The notes beneath the pieces are model-generated. The model was given only the letters and a program-made list of their open reading frames with translations, was not told where the DNA came from and made no database searches. From Calothrix sp. NIES-4105 (GTDB taxonomy: Bacteria; Cyanobacteriota; Cyanobacteriia; Cyanobacteriales; Nostocaceae): a DNA stretch of 64,000 nt. Location of the stretch: assembly GCF_002368415.1 (NCBI RefSeq), contig NZ_AP018290.1:6823717-6887716 (forward strand), in the 5' to 3' direction. Made by a program: the position numbers and the translations under genes. Positions 47,892 through 58,600 of the stretch are shown here, piece by piece. The stretch's first letter is position 1. Each line of letters begins with the position of its first letter.

Positions 47892-48845
47892 ATGTTTTGG
47901 TCTGAAAATACCAGCAATTGTACAACTATGGATTTACAACATCCTGCTTCCTTAGCCTTACTCGCTTTTCTTGAATCAGAAATAAGCCAAAATCGTGCGC
48001 TTGGTGACTACCAAACCATGCTTAGGGCACTGTGGAATAAACGAAAAAACTCAGACCTACATCAAACTCCTACAACACTACCCAAAGGATACCGCAGTCG
48101 TACTGTACGCGAATATGTACGTAAAAAATTTGGCGCCTTGCTACCATATTGGGGACCGACTGCTATTAGAGGCGACCTAACAGATAAAAAAGCCCATATT
48201 AGTACTTTTATTAGCTTGGTAAACGAGTTATCGAATGATGCTGTTGAAGTTGATAGAGTTTTCGAGTTAGCAGCGAAAATGGTAGCGGATTATATTAATG
48301 CTAAATCACCTATTATCCAATTACCTGAAGCCAGTCAACCACAACAGGTGCTAATCTCTTTGCTGAATACAAAAAGCCGAGGTAGAGTACAGCAAGGAAT
48401 TGTATACGCACTTTTAAAAACTTTATATGAAGGAGTACCTCACACAACTGTCCGTACAAAATCAGTTTTTGCGGGTGATGCTCAAAGTGGACAGCTAGGT
48501 GATATTGATGTAATCGAACAGGAAATTATTTTATCAGTATTTGAGGTTAAGGCTCAAGCACTCAATATATCAACTTATGAGGAAGTAATACGTACACATA
48601 GTATATCTGGTGAGCGTCATTACCCAGTATTCATTTTAGCTGAAAGCTTTCAACCTGATTTATTTGAAGAAATTCAAAACGTTTTCATTATCAGGTTGAG
48701 AGATTTTTGCTTAAGTATCCTGGCAGAAATTGTTATATCTAAAAGAATTTCTACTGAAGATTCAATTCGCCAGGTTTTAAGCGTTTACAACACTGATTTC
48801 TGTGACATGATTCAACAAGACCGGACACTGCGAGTTGATTACTAA
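47892..48845 (+). CDS. Type II restriction endonuclease, PD-(D/E)XK fold (SacI-like?)
   Basis: 317 residues from ATG 47892. The frame is open to a TTG at 47835, but that part runs through a heptamer-type repeat. ATG 47928 is also possible. The catalytic core is SGQLGDIDV...LSVFEVKAQ, i.e. an Asp followed by E-x-K, preceded by KSRGRVQQGIVYALLKTLYEG. This arrangement, together with the length and the C-terminal region, resembles the SacI family. The neighbouring C5-methyltransferase, convergent and overlapping by 69 bases, supports a restriction-modification pair. The cleavage site cannot be read from the sequence; SacI-type GAGCTC is only a guess. Confidence 0.7.
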   Translation: MFWSENTSNCTTMDLQHPASLALLAFLESEISQNRALGDYQTMLRALWNKRKNSDLHQTPTTLPKGYRSRTVREYVRKKFGALLPYWGPTAIRGDLTDKKAHISTFISLVNELSNDAVEVDRVFELAAKMVADYINAKSPIIQLPEASQPQQVLISLLNTKSRGRVQQGIVYALLKTLYEGVPHTTVRTKSVFAGDAQSGQLGDIDVIEQEIILSVFEVKAQALNISTYEEVIRTHSISGERHYPVFILAESFQPDLFEEIQNVFIIRLRDFCLSILAEIVISKRISTEDSIRQVLSVYNTDFCDMIQQDRTLRVDY

Positions 48846-50003
48846 GTGACGCTTAATTTCTCGACCAATCCAAGTGATAACTGGTACTGCAACTGCATCC
48901 CCAAAAGCAAAGCGACCAAGGTTTTCATTCTGTGGAATCCAAAAGCTGTCCTCGACTCCTTGCAACCGTGCGTACTCGCGCGCGGTCATATAACGCATTT
49001 TAATTGCTAATGGTGATACAACAATAAGAATTTGCCGACTGCTCCCACCAGATGCAGTTCGCAAGCAACCAGCAATTGAATCATTGCGCGTTTCTAAGCA
49101 AATTAAACCCTTACGCATTCGACGATAACCTGTTAAGTAAATAGTTTTTCCTGTTGTTTGTGCGTCGGATGAAGCTTTATCTAAGCGATTTTTACTATTA
49201 TCTCTAATGTAGGAAAGTTCTCTTGCTAATTCAACATTGTTAAACCACTTTTGATTTTCGTTAATCTCTATAATATCGGCTAAATCTGTTTTCCTGATTG
49301 GTAAAGGTGGAATATCTAAGAAGTTCCAAGATAGATCAGGATTCGCAGCAACAATCTTTTGCACAGAGGAAGGACGGCAAGGATGCTGAAAGTAAATAGT
49401 ATTATTACTACTAATATTTTTCAGGCCTGTGTTGGTTAGGCTTTCAGACATTGATGTATTTAAGCCGATAATAAAAACGCGCGGACGGCTTTGTGGTACA
49501 AAGTAAGCAGCATTAACAACTAGAACATCACATGAATAACCTAATTGGTTTAATGATAGAATCACTTCTCGAATATCTTTGCCATTATTTGAATTTAAAA
49601 GACCAGTAACATTTTCTAATAGTACTGCTGACGGTAATCGTTTCTCAGTTTTTAACTCATTTATAATACGAATCAACTCAAAAAAAGTACCACTACGATT
49701 ACCCGTCAAGCCCTTTCTATTACCAGCTAATGATAAATCTTGACAAGGAAATGAAGCTGTAACTAGTGTTACATCTGGAATACTGTTTGCGTAAATATTG
49801 GCAATATCATCAAGTAAAAAATCGTCTTTGCCAAAGTTTCTTGTATAGATATCGGCTTTAAATTTATCAATATCATTGGCGAATGCACACTGCCACGAAC
49901 CTTCTTGCTCAAGTCCTTTACGTACTAAACCAATGCCAGCAAAAAACTCTGCAAACAGCAGATTTTGTGTACTGATAACTGGTCGTAATGTGTCAATCAC
50001 CAT
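48777..50003 (-). CDS. DNA cytosine-C5 methyltransferase
   Basis: 408 residues with the ordered m5C motifs. Motif I is FAEFFAGIGLVRKGLE (FAGIG at 21-25). Motif IV is SFPCQDLS with the catalytic Cys87. Motif VI is LLENVTGLL (E130-N131-V132). Motif VIII is QSRPRVFIIG. After the variable target-recognition region come the motif IX/X elements REYARLQGVEDSF and FGDAVAVPVITWIGREI. All residues needed for activity appear present. Its last 69 bases run antisense under the end of the endonuclease gene. It should protect DNA against that enzyme. The recognised sequence is unknown. Confidence 0.93.
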   Translation of the reverse strand: MVIDTLRPVISTQNLLFAEFFAGIGLVRKGLEQEGSWQCAFANDIDKFKADIYTRNFGKDDFLLDDIANIYANSIPDVTLVTASFPCQDLSLAGNRKGLTGNRSGTFFELIRIINELKTEKRLPSAVLLENVTGLLNSNNGKDIREVILSLNQLGYSCDVLVVNAAYFVPQSRPRVFIIGLNTSMSESLTNTGLKNISSNNTIYFQHPCRPSSVQKIVAANPDLSWNFLDIPPLPIRKTDLADIIEINENQKWFNNVELARELSYIRDNSKNRLDKASSDAQTTGKTIYLTGYRRMRKGLICLETRNDSIAGCLRTASGGSSRQILIVVSPLAIKMRYMTAREYARLQGVEDSFWIPQNENLGRFAFGDAVAVPVITWIGREIKRHLVINSQCPVLLNHVTEISVVNA

Positions 50004-50153
50004 AAAACTTAGGCACTATGATAAATTCTAACGTACTAATGTATCACAATATCCTGATAAAGTCTTCAATACCTTCGACGATTTTTTAGCGCTTTGGAAG
50101 CTGATAGTTCCGATGAATTCAATTTAAACCTGCTAACAACCCACGCGCGTCTC

Positions 50154-51461
50154 TTAAATTTGATCTGGTAATTCATCTTCCACCAACCGCAGGCGGGGAT
50201 ATTGGTAGGCGACAATAGAGATTAGTATAGATATAGCTCCCATAATCATAAATAGTAGACCAACGCCGCGACCAGTACCAACACCTATTAGTTGTCCGAT
50301 GCTTCCAGCTAACGAACCGTTGGTTGCCATTAAAGGCTCGAATACACGGTCGGCTAAAGGTCCTGCGATAATATAAGCTATTGGTTGCAATGCACTGACA
50401 ATCATTCGCTCTACTGCAAAGACTCTCCCTTGCACGGATGGCGCCACTTTTCTTTGCCAGATAATTTGACTAGAGCAGTTGATAATTGGTGAGCCAAAAG
50501 CGAATAAAAAGGCAGCAACTGCTACAAGTGCAACAGAAGTACTCAACCCTGTTACCAAAATGCATAACCCACCGAGCATTTGAAAACCTAAAATACTGTA
50601 GATTTGCCGCGATGGCATCTTTCCAGTACTCATTACTATAGTACCTATGAGCATACCGATACCATCGATAAATAGGATGATGCCAAGGATGGCTGGAGAG
50701 GTAAAAGATAGTACTAATGGTGTTAATAACACGCTTACTATTGCCAAAATAAAGTTGCAGGCGCCGAAGAAAATTAGTAGTCCTAACAGCCCAGGTCGGG
50801 ATGTGATGTATTTCCAACCATAGGTGACTTCTGAAAGCAGAGAACTTTTTCCAAATTCCTCTTGAGGAGTGGTTTTGATATTAGGAAATCGAACCAAAAG
50901 CAGGGTAATCATGGAAAAGAGGAAGGTGATAAAATCGATGAGAATAACACCTCGCAATTGAATAGTAACAAGTAATGCACCTCCTAGCACTGGCGGTAGA
51001 AGCATTTTTAACGCATCTCCTAACTCGGTCATGCCGTTAGCACGGGCAAGATGCTGTTTAGGAACCAACGTAGAAATAGAGGCACTATATGCAGGCCATT
51101 GGAAGGCGTTGAAGATGGAACTTACTGCTGTAGCTATATATACGTGCCAAATTTCTAAACGATTAGTAAATAGTAAAAGGGCAACTGCTAGGATACTTAA
51201 ACCTGAACCGCAATCACTGAGAATCATGCAATAACGACGGTTCCAACGGTCTACCAAGGCGCCAGCAAAGGGAGAAACTAAAATTGGCGGTACCTGACTA
51301 AATATAAAAGCAAGTGCAAACTGAGTAACTGAACCAGTACGTTGGTATATCCATATATCTAGAGCAAAGCTAGTTAGCCCAGAACCGATAAGGGAAACCA
51401 TTTGTCCGAACCAGACGAGAATGAAGACTCGCATTCTCTGTTCTATGCGGTGTTTAGTCAT
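50154..51461 (-). CDS. MFS transporter, probable peptide exporter of the NRPS cluster
   Basis: 435 residues from ATG 51461; a frame runs back to 51494. This ATG overlaps the NRPS2 stop by eight bases (ATGACTAA) and has GGGGGAAAA just before it, an ideal coupled start. About twelve hydrophobic spans and the MFS loop PFAGALVDRWNRR between TM2 and TM3 are visible. The sequence resembles the EntS/MFS_3 group of drug and siderophore exporters. Translational coupling to NRPS2 makes export of the NRPS product, or self-protection, the likely role. Confidence 0.9.
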   Translation of the reverse strand: MTKHRIEQRMRVFILVWFGQMVSLIGSGLTSFALDIWIYQRTGSVTQFALAFIFSQVPPILVSPFAGALVDRWNRRYCMILSDCGSGLSILAVALLLFTNRLEIWHVYIATAVSSIFNAFQWPAYSASISTLVPKQHLARANGMTELGDALKMLLPPVLGGALLVTIQLRGVILIDFITFLFSMITLLLVRFPNIKTTPQEEFGKSSLLSEVTYGWKYITSRPGLLGLLIFFGACNFILAIVSVLLTPLVLSFTSPAILGIILFIDGIGMLIGTIVMSTGKMPSRQIYSILGFQMLGGLCILVTGLSTSVALVAVAAFLFAFGSPIINCSSQIIWQRKVAPSVQGRVFAVERMIVSALQPIAYIIAGPLADRVFEPLMATNGSLAGSIGQLIGVGTGRGVGLLFMIMGAISILISIVAYQYPRLRLVEDELPDQI

Positions 51462-54400
51462 TTTTCCCCCCATCATTCGCCTGCAATTGTTCAAGACAAA
51501 TCTGTAGCTTTTGAGCTAAAATCTCGACATTCGGTTTGCTAACCATAGTGTGGTGGTCGCCAGGTACCCAATGGATATCCACCCCTTTAGTTGCTAACTT
51601 TTCCCAACCAATAATTGGGCTTACAGAATCTGCTGCTATTCCCCCTTCAGCGAGGAAGAGAGCAACTTTGCCTGGGTAAGGTTGCGGATTATAATCATTT
51701 GCTGCTAGGATATGCCCTTTGAAAACCTGTAGTAAACGTTGTGCTTGAACCGCATCCAACTCTGGCGGTATTCCTAATATGGCGCCATTATTCCTAGCAA
51801 GTAACTCTGTAATAAAATCTACATCGTCTGCTTCGTTTAACTCTTCGTACTCTGTAAAAGGATAGGTATCTAGCAATGCTAACAAGGACACCTGCTGACC
51901 TTGCGCTTGCATCTGCTGGGCTATCTCGAACGCCACTAGTCCGCCAAAACTCCAACCTCCAATTAGGTAAGGACCTTGTGGTTGAACACTTTGCATGACT
52001 TCGATGTAAAAAGCTGCCATGTCTTCAACCTTATTATGAAGCTTTTGTTCGTCATCCAAATCGAGCGATTCGAGTCCATAAACTGGTTGTGCTGGGTCTA
52101 AATGACGTGCTAAATTCAGGTACGCTAAAACAGTACCGCCACCTGGATGAACGCAAAAGAGTGGGCGCCGCTTCGAGTCACCTTGCTGTAGTGTTACTAA
52201 GGTAGACGAAGACGAAAAATCTGTTGACGACCGGATTATATTCGCTAGGTGTTCGACGGTGGCGCCTTGGAAGAGCGCTGCTAAGGAAAGCTTTTTGTTA
52301 AACTTCTGTTGAATCCGAGCTATTAGGCTTACGGCTAACAAAGAATGACCACCCAAGTCAAAGAAGTTATCCCGAACTCCGATAGGGTGTACATGCAGTA
52401 TTTCTTCCCAGATTTGCGTTAGTTCTAGTTCTAGCATGTCACTCGGAGCAACAAAATTATCACTTGAACTAAGTTCTGGCACTGGTAATGCACGGCGGTC
52501 AACTTTACCATTAGGTGTTAGAGGTATAGACTCTAACATTACAAATGCCGTAGGTATCATGTATTCAGGCAACTTTTGTTTGAGAAAATCACGTAGTTCT
52601 TTATTACTAAGCACCGAGTTAGGAACAATATAAGCGACTAAGTACTGGTTGCCGGGTTGGTCTTCTCTTGCAATAACTACGACTTCGCGCACTTGTGGGT
52701 GTTGTGTCAATACCGCCTCAATTTCTCCTAGCTCGATACGGAAGCCACGAATTTTTACCTGATAATCGATGCGATTGAGAAATTCGATGTTACCGTCAAA
52801 TAGGTAACGTGCTTTGTCACCAGTTTTATATAATAAGTGCTGAGTTCTGAGTGCTGAGTTCTGAGTGATGTCTCTGAAAGGATTTTTTACAAAAGCAAGC
52901 TGTGTTTGTTGTGAATTGTGTAAATAGCCACGTCCAACACTAACTCCACCTACGTACAGTTCTCCAGGCACTCCGATGGGAACTGGTTGTAAATATTTGT
53001 CGAGTATATATAGTTGCGTATTTGCTACCGGGTGCCCAATTGGCAGATTGAGAATTTCCTCTGCGGGTGGAGTATAAATTGGATAATGCGTAACATCATC
53101 TGAACACTCGGTTGGACCGTAAGCATTCATCATTGGTATTGCTGGGTAGTACTCAAGCCACTGACGGCATAACTGGGGTGGTAAAGTTTCACCAGTTAAT
53201 AGCAACCAACGCAACTCGGACAAATTCGGTTTATTATTACTCGATAACTCAATGTGTTCGAGCATCATCCGCAACAACGACGGCACAATCTCCAAAATAG
53301 AGATTTGTTTGGACTGCATTAGTGTCAGCAACTCGGCAGGGTCTGTGGTAATAGACGTGCGAACAATCTCAACTTGTCCACCAACTAATAATGCTACTAA
53401 AAATTGCCAAATACTAATATCAAATGTTTGTGCTGCTGTTTGCGCGACGATATCAGTTTGAGTTAGCTGCAAATCTGTGACTTTAGCATATAAATGATTG
53501 AGCATTCCTCGATGTTCGAGCATTGCTCCTTTTGGCTTACCAGTTGAACCAGAAGTGTAAATTACATAAGCAAGGTTTTCTGGAGTTGAGCGTACTGGTA
53601 AGTTCTGACTTGAATAATCAAACGAATCTAAATCTTCGAGCAATAATAACTGTGGCTCGGTTTCAAGGTGATTAACTAGCGATGACCAACTTGAGGCTGA
53701 TAATACTAATGATACTTGACTTTGTTCTAAGACTTGACGATTACGTTCTGTTGGATGATCAGGGTTCAGAGGTAGGTATGCTGCACCTGCTTTGAACACT
53801 GCTAGCATTGCCGTTAAGAAATCAATATTACGCTCGCTATTCAAAGCAACAATTGTTTCTGCTCCAACTCCAAGAGAAACTAAATGTCTTGCCCAGCGAT
53901 TTGCACGTGCGTTCAACTGTTGGTAAGTTAGTTGTTGGTTTTCAAATACAACTGCTATTGATAAAGGGTTTTTCTCTACAATCGCTTCAAACTGTTGAGT
54001 AAAAGTTTGTTCTAATGGGTAGTCGGCGCCTGTATTGTTCCACTCGACTAATAACTGATGCTGTTCGGTTGCACTTAGTAATGGTAATTGTGCTACTCGC
54101 TGAAGAGGATTCTTCACGATACTTTCGAGTAAGGTTTGGAAATGAACAGCCATCTGCTCAATTGTTGTCACACCAAACAAGTCGCTGTTATATTCCCACC
54201 CGCAAAGTAATCCTGACGCTGTTTCCTCAATTGATAAGGTTAAATCAAACTTAGCTGTAATGTTCTCTAATTCCAAAGGAGTGATAGTTAAACCAGGCAG
54301 TTCGAGTTTGCCTATTGGGGTATTCTCCATGACAAACATCACCTGAAATAATGGTGTATGGCTAAGAGAACGCTCTGGTTGAAGTTCCTCGACTAGTTTT

Positions 54401-55626
54401 TCAAAGGGTAAGTCTTGATGATCATAGGCGCCCAACGTTGTCTCTCGTACTCGCTCTAATAGCTCACTGAAGTTCGGGTTTCCGTGTAGTTTAGTTCGTA
54501 ATACCTGGGTATTGACAAAAAAGCCAATTAATGACTCAACTTGACTACGGTTGCGGTTAGCAATTGGGGAGCCAATAACTATGTCCTCTTGACCGCTGTA
54601 ACGTGAAAGTAAAGTAGCAAAAGCCGCTAGCAAGGTCATAAATAAAGTTGTACCTGACTTTTGACTCAGAGCCTTTATTTGAGATGTCAGTTCTTGATTA
54701 AGCAGAAATTCTGTAAAGCTACCTTGGAATGTTTGAACAGAGGGACGCGGGCGGTCGGTGGGAAGTTCAAGTAAAGGCGGTATTCCTGTTAAGTTCTGCT
54801 TCCAATAGTTAAGTTGTGTTTGTAACACCTCTCCACTCAACCAGTGCCTTTGCCAGTAAGCAAAGTCTGCATATTGAATTAGTAATTCTGGCAATTGTGA
54901 AGGCTGTCCATTACAGAAAGCTTGATACAGTTCAGACAACTCATTAATAAATACTCCCATTGACCAACCATCTGAAATAATGTGGTGCATAGTCAGTAGC
55001 AGCACATGAGATTTTTCTGACAACCGTAGTAGAGTGACTCGCAATAATGAATCATTTGAGAGGTCAAAAGGTTTTTGAACTTCACTGAGTGCTAATTGTT
55101 GCACTTTATTAGACTGCTCTAAGTATGGAACCTGTTGTAAATCCACTATTGAAATGGTTACGGTAGGTTGACCCGCAATAACTTGTACTGCGGAATCGTT
55201 CACCATCTTAAAATTAGTACGCAAAACTTCGTGGCGCCGCACGATTTCTTGCACAGCCATCTCAAAAGCAGCTGTGTTGAGTTCACCAAAAAGGCGTAAG
55301 GTTACTGGTATGTTATAAGTGGCTGTTTGACCTTCGAGTTGGTAGAGAAACCACAGTCTAGCTTGACCGAAGGACAAAGGTAAATTGATATCTCGCCCAA
55401 TTGGAGTAATTGCTTCAACAGTCGAATTTGACTCGATACCTTGCTGTAAAAAAGAAATAATTTCTGCTTTACGTTCAGCTAAATGTGTACGTATATCAGG
55501 TGTTAGTGTTCCTTTTGGAGCATTACAGCGTAAACGAACTTCTTCTGAAGTGGTTTCGTTAACATCTAACCATAACTTAATATCTGAATTGGCTAAATTA
55601 GATAAAAACTCTTGAATTGTCTTCAT
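51454..55626 (-). CDS. Nonribosomal peptide synthetase TubC-C-A-T-TE (NRPS2)
   Basis: 1390 residues. N-terminal TubC-type docking domain (~1-60: KTIQEFLSNLANSDIKLWLD, then LRCNAPKGTLTPDIRTHLAERK). Condensation domain ~80-510 with HHIISDG (H214, H215, D219). Adenylation domain ~540-1040 with YVIYTSGSTGKPKG, NAYGPTECSDDVTHY and YKTGDKARYL. Carrier DNFFDLGGHSLLAVSL. Thioesterase with GGWSFGG near 1225. Pocket residues by eye: D-I-W-E-L-T-A-D-D-K, identical to NRPS1, with acidic residues that suggest a polar or basic substrate; not resolved. The start overlaps the NRPS1 stop by four bases. It ends the assembly line and releases the product, followed by the exporter gene. Confidence 0.94.
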   Translation of the reverse strand: MKTIQEFLSNLANSDIKLWLDVNETTSEEVRLRCNAPKGTLTPDIRTHLAERKAEIISFLQQGIESNSTVEAITPIGRDINLPLSFGQARLWFLYQLEGQTATYNIPVTLRLFGELNTAAFEMAVQEIVRRHEVLRTNFKMVNDSAVQVIAGQPTVTISIVDLQQVPYLEQSNKVQQLALSEVQKPFDLSNDSLLRVTLLRLSEKSHVLLLTMHHIISDGWSMGVFINELSELYQAFCNGQPSQLPELLIQYADFAYWQRHWLSGEVLQTQLNYWKQNLTGIPPLLELPTDRPRPSVQTFQGSFTEFLLNQELTSQIKALSQKSGTTLFMTLLAAFATLLSRYSGQEDIVIGSPIANRNRSQVESLIGFFVNTQVLRTKLHGNPNFSELLERVRETTLGAYDHQDLPFEKLVEELQPERSLSHTPLFQVMFVMENTPIGKLELPGLTITPLELENITAKFDLTLSIEETASGLLCGWEYNSDLFGVTTIEQMAVHFQTLLESIVKNPLQRVAQLPLLSATEQHQLLVEWNNTGADYPLEQTFTQQFEAIVEKNPLSIAVVFENQQLTYQQLNARANRWARHLVSLGVGAETIVALNSERNIDFLTAMLAVFKAGAAYLPLNPDHPTERNRQVLEQSQVSLVLSASSWSSLVNHLETEPQLLLLEDLDSFDYSSQNLPVRSTPENLAYVIYTSGSTGKPKGAMLEHRGMLNHLYAKVTDLQLTQTDIVAQTAAQTFDISIWQFLVALLVGGQVEIVRTSITTDPAELLTLMQSKQISILEIVPSLLRMMLEHIELSSNNKPNLSELRWLLLTGETLPPQLCRQWLEYYPAIPMMNAYGPTECSDDVTHYPIYTPPAEEILNLPIGHPVANTQLYILDKYLQPVPIGVPGELYVGGVSVGRGYLHNSQQTQLAFVKNPFRDITQNSALRTQHLLYKTGDKARYLFDGNIEFLNRIDYQVKIRGFRIELGEIEAVLTQHPQVREVVVIAREDQPGNQYLVAYIVPNSVLSNKELRDFLKQKLPEYMIPTAFVMLESIPLTPNGKVDRRALPVPELSSSDNFVAPSDMLELELTQIWEEILHVHPIGVRDNFFDLGGHSLLAVSLIARIQQKFNKKLSLAALFQGATVEHLANIIRSSTDFSSSSTLVTLQQGDSKRRPLFCVHPGGGTVLAYLNLARHLDPAQPVYGLESLDLDDEQKLHNKVEDMAAFYIEVMQSVQPQGPYLIGGWSFGGLVAFEIAQQMQAQGQQVSLLALLDTYPFTEYEELNEADDVDFITELLARNNGAILGIPPELDAVQAQRLLQVFKGHILAANDYNPQPYPGKVALFLAEGGIAADSVSPIIGWEKLATKGVDIHWVPGDHHTMVSKPNVEILAQKLQICLEQLQANDGGKND
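52836..52870. repeat. Heptamer repeat inside the NRPS2 adenylation domain
   Basis: AGTGCTGAGTTCTGAGTGCT then GAGTTCTGAGTG, i.e. (GTGCTGA/GTTCTGA) units, coding for TQNSALRTQHL just before the YKTGD motif. The same unit is intergenic elsewhere in the window. Confidence 0.85.
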
Positions 55627-58600
55627 AATTCTATTTCCTCGCGCTCGTCTTGTTGATAACTAGAAGTGATTTGTAGCTTTTGTACTGTTGCAAGAATTTT
55701 GTCGATGCTATCTGCTAGGGCTGCTATAGTAGGCGCCTCAAATAATTGGCGTAGAGGCAACTCCATTCCAAATAAAAAGCGCAACCGTGAAATTACTTGA
55801 GTAGCAAGTAAAGAATGTCCACCTAGTTCAAAGAAGTTGTCATGAATGCCCACTTCTTTGAGATTAAGGATTTCTAACCATAGCTGGGCGAGAATCTTTT
55901 GTGTAGGTGTGTGGGGAGGGGCGAAGATAAGACTTTGTTGAACATCTGGTTCAGGCAATGCACGACGATCAACTTTACCATTGGGAGTTAGAGGTATAGA
56001 TTCCAACATCACAAACGCCGCAGGTATCATGTATTCAGGCAACTTTTGTTTGAGGAAATCACGTAGTTGACTAGTATTAAGTACATCAGAAACAATATAA
56101 GCAACTAAATACTGGTTGCCTGGTTGGTCGGAACGCGCGATAACTACGACTTCTCGTACTTGCGGATGTTGTGTCAATACTGCCTCAATTTCTCCTAGCT
56201 CAATACGAAAGCCGCGAATTTTTACTTGGTAATCGATACGATTAAGAAATTCGATGTTACCGTCTTTTAAATAACGAGCTTTGTCGCCTGTTTTATATAA
56301 TAAGTTCTGAGTTCTGAGGAGCCACTCGCGTGCGGGGGTGGGGAACGTTGAGCGAAGTGGCGTTGCTGACTTCTGAGTGATGTCTCTGAAAGGATTTTTT
56401 ACAAAAGCAAGTTGTGTTTGTTGTGAATTATATAAATAGCCACGTCCAACACCAACTCCACCTACATACAGTTCTCCTGGCACTCCGATGGGCACTGGTT
56501 GTAAATGTTTGTCGAGTATATATAGTTGTGTATTTGATACCGGGCGCCCAATTGGCAGATTGAGAACTTCCTGTGCGGGTGGAGTATAAATTGGGTAATG
56601 CGTAACATCATCTGAACACTCGGTTGGACCGTAAGCATTCATCATTGGTATTGCTGGGTAGTACTCAAACCATTGACGGCATAACTGGGGTGGTAAAGTT
56701 TCACCAGTTAACAGCAACCAACGTAACTGAGACAAATTGGGTTTATTACTGGATGAGATATGTTCGAGCATCATCCGCAATAACGACGGTACAATCTCCA
56801 AAATTGAGATTTGTTTAGATTGTACTAGTGTCAACAACTCGGCAGGGTCTGTAGTAACTTCAGTGGGAACAATCTCAACTCGTCCACCAACTAATAACGC
56901 TACTAGAAATTGCCAAATACTAATGTCAAATGTCTGTGCTGCTGTTTGTGCGACGATATCGGTTTGAGTTAGTTGTAAATCATTAACTTTGGCGTATAAA
57001 TGATTGAGCATTCCTCGATGTTCGAGCATTGCTCCTTTGGGTTTACCCGTTGAACCAGAAGTGTAAATTACATAAGCAAGATTTTCTGGAGTTGAGCGTC
57101 CTTTTAAGTTCTCACTTGAATAATCAAAAGAATCTAAATCTTCAAGCAATAATAATAGTTGATTTGTGGAATGGGCATCCTTGCCCGTTTGTAAGTCAGA
57201 TGACCAACTTTTAGCAGATAATACTAATGATACTTGACTTTGTTCTAGTACTTGCCGATTACGTTCAACTGGATGATGAGGGTTGAGAGGTAGGTAGGCG
57301 CCACCTGCTTTAAACACTGCGAGCATTGCCGTTAATAAATCAATATTACGCTCGCTATTTATAGCGACAATTGTTTCTGCTTCGACTCCAAGGGAAACTA
57401 AATGTCTTGCCCAGCGGTTTGCACGCGCGTTTAATTGTTGGTAAGTTAATTGTTGGTTTTCAAATCCTACTGCTATTGATAAAGGGTTTTTCTCTACAAT
57501 CGCTTCAAACTGTTGAGTAAAAGTTTGTTCTAATGGGTAGTCGGCGCCTGTATCATTCCATTCAACCAGTAACTGATGCTGTTCGGTTGCACTTAGTAAT
57601 GGTAATTGTGCTACTTGCTGAAGAGGATTCTTCACAATGCTTTCGAGCAAGGTTTGAAAATGAATAACCATTCGCTCAATTGTTGTAATCTCAAATAAGT
57701 CGCTGTTGTATACTAGTTCTCCACTAAGTCCCGTTTCTGTTTCCATCATGGAGAGAAATAAATCATCCCTTGCTGCTGCATCTTCTAGTTCAAGAGGAGT
57801 TAGGGTTAAACCAGGTAGTTCGAATGTTCCGATTGGAGCATTCTGCAATACGAACATTACCTGATATATTGGTGTATGGCTAAGGGTACGTTCTGGCTGA
57901 AGTTCCTCGACTAGTTTTTCAAAGGGTAGGTCTTGATGGTCATAGGCGCCTAACGTTGTCTCCCGTACTCGCTCTAATAGCTCTAAGAAAGTAGGGTTTC
58001 CTTGAAGTTTATTACGCAGTACTAAGGTATTAATAAAGAAACCAATTAGAGATTCAACTTCACTACGGTTACGGTTGGCAATGGGTGTGCCAATAACTAT
58101 ATCCTCTTGACCACTGTAGCGTGAGAGTAAAGTGGCAAAAGCAGCCATCAGTGTCATGAATAGCGTTGCTCCTGACAGAGTACTTAGAGTTTTGAGTTTT
58201 TGCGTTAAATCTTGATTGAGTTGAAAATGTTTAGTACCACCTTTAAATGTTTGAATTGGCGGACGTGGTTTATCAGTGGGAAGCGATAAAATAGTTGGCG
58301 CCTCTTTTAATTGCTGCTTCCAGTAGTTAAGCTGGGTTTGCAGTGTGTCTCCACTTAGCCACTGCCGTTGCCAATGAGCAAAGTCAGCATATTGAATTGG
58401 TAGTTCAGGAAATGGTGAGGGATTTCCTGTTAAGAAAGCTTCATAGAAACCTGCGAGTTCCTTGTATAAAATTCCTACTGACCAACCATCGGAAGCAACG
58501 TGATGCATTACTAAAAGCAGTATATGTTCCTCTTCGCTTAACCTTAATAAAGTCGAACGCAACATCAAATCAGAGGAAAAGTTAAATGGATATTGCGTTT

